A stretch of DNA of 37,448 nucleotides. Source: Pseudomonadota bacterium (lineage in GTDB: Bacteria; Pseudomonadota; Gammaproteobacteria; Steroidobacterales; JBCBZW01). A program made the translations under genes and the position numbers. The notes below the pieces were generated by a model. It was given only the letters and a program-made list of their open reading frames with translations. It was not told the DNA's origin and made no database searches. The stretch's first letter is position 1, and each line of letters opens with the position of its first letter. Positions 35,415 through 37,448 of the stretch are shown here, in pieces. The stretch spans positions 1 to 37,448 of the forward strand of contig JBCBZW010000043.1 of assembly GCA_039815145.1 (NCBI GenBank). Reading direction: 5' to 3'.

Positions 35415-36326
35415 ATGGCAAGACTGGTCCTTTGCCTCGACGGGCGCGAACTCGCCGAGTACAACATGACCAAAGAGCGCTACACGGTCGGTCGCCTGCC
35501 GGATAACGACATCCGTCTGGATCACCCGGGTGTGAGCGGCCACCACGCGTTGGTCATCAATATTCTTGACGACTCCTTCCTGGAAGATCTCAACAGCACC
35601 AACGGCACCACGGTGAACGGGCGGCGCATCGCCAAGCACCCGCTGCAGCACGATGACGTCGTGCGCATCGGCCGCCACGAACTGCGCTTCATCGACGAGC
35701 ACGAGGAAGAACTCGACTCGGACGAGTTCGAGCGCACGATGGTGCTGAACACGATGGCCGACTCGCCGGCCAACGTGGAGGCCCTGGTCAAGCGCGCCGT
35801 CGCTGACTCCGCCTCCACCGAGAAGCCCGCCCCCATCGCCCCGGCGGCGCCGGCAGCAGCTGCGCCTCCCGCGGCCGCATCGGCGGCGCGCAACGCGGCT
35901 CGCGCCCTGGTCGACGACCTCGATGATGATCCCACCGCCCGCGCCAAGCACCGCATGCCCGAGCGCAAACCGACCCCACAGAGCGAGGTCGAGGCGAGCG
36001 CCCCGCCCCGTCGACGGTCGGAGGATCGCCGCGCCGCGCCAGCGGGTGGCGCCTTACCGCTGGGCAAGATTCAGGTCCTGAGCGGTTCCTTCGCGGGTAA
36101 GGAGCTCGAACTCAAGAAGGCCCTGACCACCCTCGGACGCCCCGGCATCCAGGTGGCCGCCATCTCGCGACGGGCCGAGGGGTACTTCATCGTCCACGTG
36201 GAGAGCGGCAAGGCCAACGACTTCCCCTTGCTCAACGGCGAACCGATCGGACCACAGGCCCATGAGCTGCAAGACCGCGACGTCGTGCAGCTGGCGGGCG
36301 TGAAGATGGGGTTCTTCCTGGTTTAG
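35415..36326 (+). CDS. FHA-domain protein with an FHA-like C-terminal domain
   Basis: The N-terminal domain (about 22-95) is a clear forkhead-associated fold that reads phosphothreonine: YTVGRLPDNDIRLDHPGVSGHHALV with G, R, S and H in place, and LNSTNGTTVNGRRI. A segment DEFERTMVLNTM (about 105) resembles the phosphoacceptor Thr stretch seen in kinase-linked FHA proteins. A long Ala/Pro-rich low-complexity linker follows, then a second FHA-like domain (about 215-303, TLGRPGIQVAAISRR and FPLLNGEPIG) that lacks the canonical SxxH. It should be an adaptor regulated by the adjoining phosphatase. A strong terminator begins at its stop codon. Confidence 0.88.
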   Translation: MARLVLCLDGRELAEYNMTKERYTVGRLPDNDIRLDHPGVSGHHALVINILDDSFLEDLNSTNGTTVNGRRIAKHPLQHDDVVRIGRHELRFIDEHEEELDSDEFERTMVLNTMADSPANVEALVKRAVADSASTEKPAPIAPAAPAAAAPPAAASAARNAARALVDDLDDDPTARAKHRMPERKPTPQSEVEASAPPRRRSEDRRAAPAGGALPLGKIQVLSGSFAGKELELKKALTTLGRPGIQVAAISRRAEGYFIVHVESGKANDFPLLNGEPIGPQAHELQDRDVVQLAGVKMGFFLV

Positions 36327-36359
36327 GCGGCCACCGGATCGTGCCGCCTGAGGCTTTTT
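36325..36359 (+). terminator. Rho-independent terminator of the PP2C-FHA unit
   Basis: AGGCGGC (36325-36331) pairs perfectly with GCCGCCT (36343-36349) around 11 bases. GAGGC and TTTTT (36355-36359) follow. The stem overlaps the stop codon TAG of the FHA gene. It is the last high-GC element before the composition changes. Confidence 0.75.
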
Positions 36360-37084
36360 CTTCCTGTCAATTTATAAAACTTGAAACGAATTATCAAATT
36401 ATTTTTTTATAGCCAATTAAAAATATAGACAAAAACTAGCCTGCAATAGTATTGGATTTACAACAGTTTAAATACTTGTTTTTACAAAAATTTTTAGTAT
36501 CAAAAGCATTTTTGTGTTTACCTAAGTTGACAAAAGTACATTTAAATAGATAGTTATTGGAAGAATTTGTGATAAATATTTATATTTGACCATCTTATTG
36601 CATTCAATATCATTATTATTGAAATGATTCTCATTAATACAACGATTTTACAAGAGTATAAAAAAACGAGGTATTCTCTATGTGGTCTAAAAATATGTAC
36701 AATCTGCTTGGGCCAGATTTTATGTTTTTTGAATTTTTATCTGTTTTTAGATAATATCAGTCAAATCAATAAAACAGTTTTATAAATACTTTTATAAATT
36801 GTTTATGGATTTCAGCGATTAACAAAATTACTATCGCTTCAATATATAGAAAGTTTCCAGAATGTTGGAATTAGTGAGCAAGGAATAGAATCGAAACAAA
36901 CGGCCCGACAGCATCGCATCAATATATATAAGCTACGCATATTGAGATTGATTTACTATACTTCGTGAATCTTGAAGAACATTGTTAGTGTGGCTATAAT
37001 CTGCAACACGCTAAAAAATATCCGGCAGATTACGAATTACGACTTATAATATGGGATTGTGTCTATGTGTAGAAACATAAGAAA
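36360..37084. other. AT-rich non-coding stretch
   Basis: About 725 bases are strongly AT-rich with many A and T runs, unlike everything to the left. No open reading frame of useful length is present on either strand; a 24-codon frame at 36680-36754 is too short to support. A Fur-box-like palindrome is at 36620-36638. The remainder should be the upstream region of rpmI in the AT-rich source genome. I see no RNA gene that I can name. Confidence 0.7.
36620..36638. promoter_or_regulatory. Fur-box-like palindrome
   Basis: TGAAATGATTCTCATTAAT matches the 19-bp Fur consensus at 12 positions, including the central AATGAT and TCATTA halves. In sequence this AT-rich, such a match could occur by chance, and no iron-related gene is adjacent. 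Confidence 0.2.
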
Positions 37085-37291
37085 ATGCCTAAATTAAAAT
37101 CTCGTAAGGCTGCTGCTAAACGGTTTCGTGCCACCGGTACGGGTAAAATCGTTCGTCGCAAAGCTTTCAAAAACCACATTCTAGAAAAGAAGACTACCGA
37201 TAAAAAGCGTAAATTTTCTAAAGCAGTAATCGTTAACGAGCGCGATGAAGATAATGTACGCGGTATGCTTCCATATCTACCAAGAAAGTAA
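37085..37291 (+). CDS. rpmI: 50S ribosomal protein L35, cyanobacterial type
   Basis: The 68-aa product starts [14 protein letters not shown] and contains [13 protein letters not shown], conserved in L35. The spacing and the ending [15 protein letters not shown] resemble cyanobacterial and plastid L35 and not the gammaproteobacterial protein. Codons are AT-rich (AAA, ATT, CGT), unlike the rest of the window. It is followed 32 bp later by rplT. In gammaproteobacteria rpmI normally follows infC, which is absent here. Confidence 0.95.
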   Translation: MPKLKSRKAAAKRFRATGTGKIVRRKAFKNHILEKKTTDKKRKFSKAVIVNERDEDNVRGMLPYLPRK

Positions 37292-37323
37292 ATTTCGTCA
37301 AATTAACAGGAAATTATTAAACC

Positions 37324-37448
37324 ATGCCAAGAGTAAAGCGCGGTAATGTTGCTCGCAAACGCCGCAAAAAAATCCTTAAACTAGCTAAAGGCTTTCGTGG
37401 TTCTCACTCTACTTTATTTAGAACCGCTAACCAACAGGTAATGAAAGC
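37324..37448 (+). CDS. rplT: 50S ribosomal protein L20, N-terminal part, cyanobacterial type
   Basis: The frame opens at ATG 37324 and runs off the window after 41 complete codons. It reads [19 protein letters not shown], then [38 protein letters not shown] is the cyanobacterial/plastid form of L20; enterobacterial L20 has RARVFRVAKQAV-type residues there. L20 binds 23S rRNA early in 50S assembly and often represses its own operon. Confidence 0.93.
   Translation, partial: MPRVKRGNVARKRRKKILKLAKGFRGSHSTLFRTANQQVMK

Noticed and set aside
36680-36754. 24-codon frame with a GAGG upstream in the AT-rich stretch
   Set aside because: It is too short and not similar to any small photosystem or other peptide I know. 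Chance frames of this size are expected.

Overview
The window is mostly (about 1-36,355) a high-GC chromosome segment that reads as a gammaproteobacterium. The order ffh / rpsP-rimM-trmD-rplS, with a CcsA-like gene and a CorB-type CBS gene divergent from ffh, is the gammaproteobacterial arrangement. HslR, the short PutA, the 67K-type SppA and HtpG also fit. The last ~1.1 kb (about 36,360-37,448) is abruptly AT-rich and carries cyanobacterial-type rpmI and rplT, so the contig is probably chimeric there.

Left edge (1-2,171): the intI end of a chromosomal-type integron. A complete integron integrase lies on the + strand. Divergent from it, read on the - strand, are an attI-like recombination point (GTTAGGC), one gene cassette encoding an unrecognised 160-aa protein whose stop codon lies inside the attC R'' box, and an attC stem-loop. 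That attC is cut off by the end of an IS30-family element whose transposase start runs out of the window. This is the most notable part of the window.

2,196-7,837 (- strand): amino-acid catabolism (putA then sdaA, proline and serine), a NUDIX hydrolase and the S4-domain protein HslR. 7,892-13,097 (- strand): an ECF sigma factor, a membrane anti-sigma-like protein and a secreted coiled-coil/HEAT-repeat protein in one overlapping operon, followed by a membrane EAL protein for cyclic-di-GMP turnover. 13,222-15,505 (+): a Tat-exported small subunit and a GMC flavoprotein dehydrogenase. 15,502-17,246: a sulfotransferase-like protein with an unrecognised C-terminal half, and a HIT hydrolase.

17,258-26,578 (- strand): a tightly packed run htpG - sppA - HlyD-type adaptor - ABC ATPase - two FtsX/MacB-type permeases - membrane glycosyltransferase, with 4-bp overlaps at two junctions. 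It joins protein quality control to an ATP-driven envelope export or extraction system. Between it and rplS is a 161-bp palindromic, MITE-like element nested in a second GC-rich inverted repeat.

26,926-30,522 (- strand): rplS, trmD, rimM, rpsP and ffh. 30,663-32,893 (+): the CcsA-like and CorB-like membrane proteins. 32,912-34,279 (-): radA. 34,575-36,326 (+): a PP2C phosphatase and a two-FHA protein, a phospho-signalling pair closed by a clear terminator. After that come the AT-rich non-coding stretch and rpmI-rplT.
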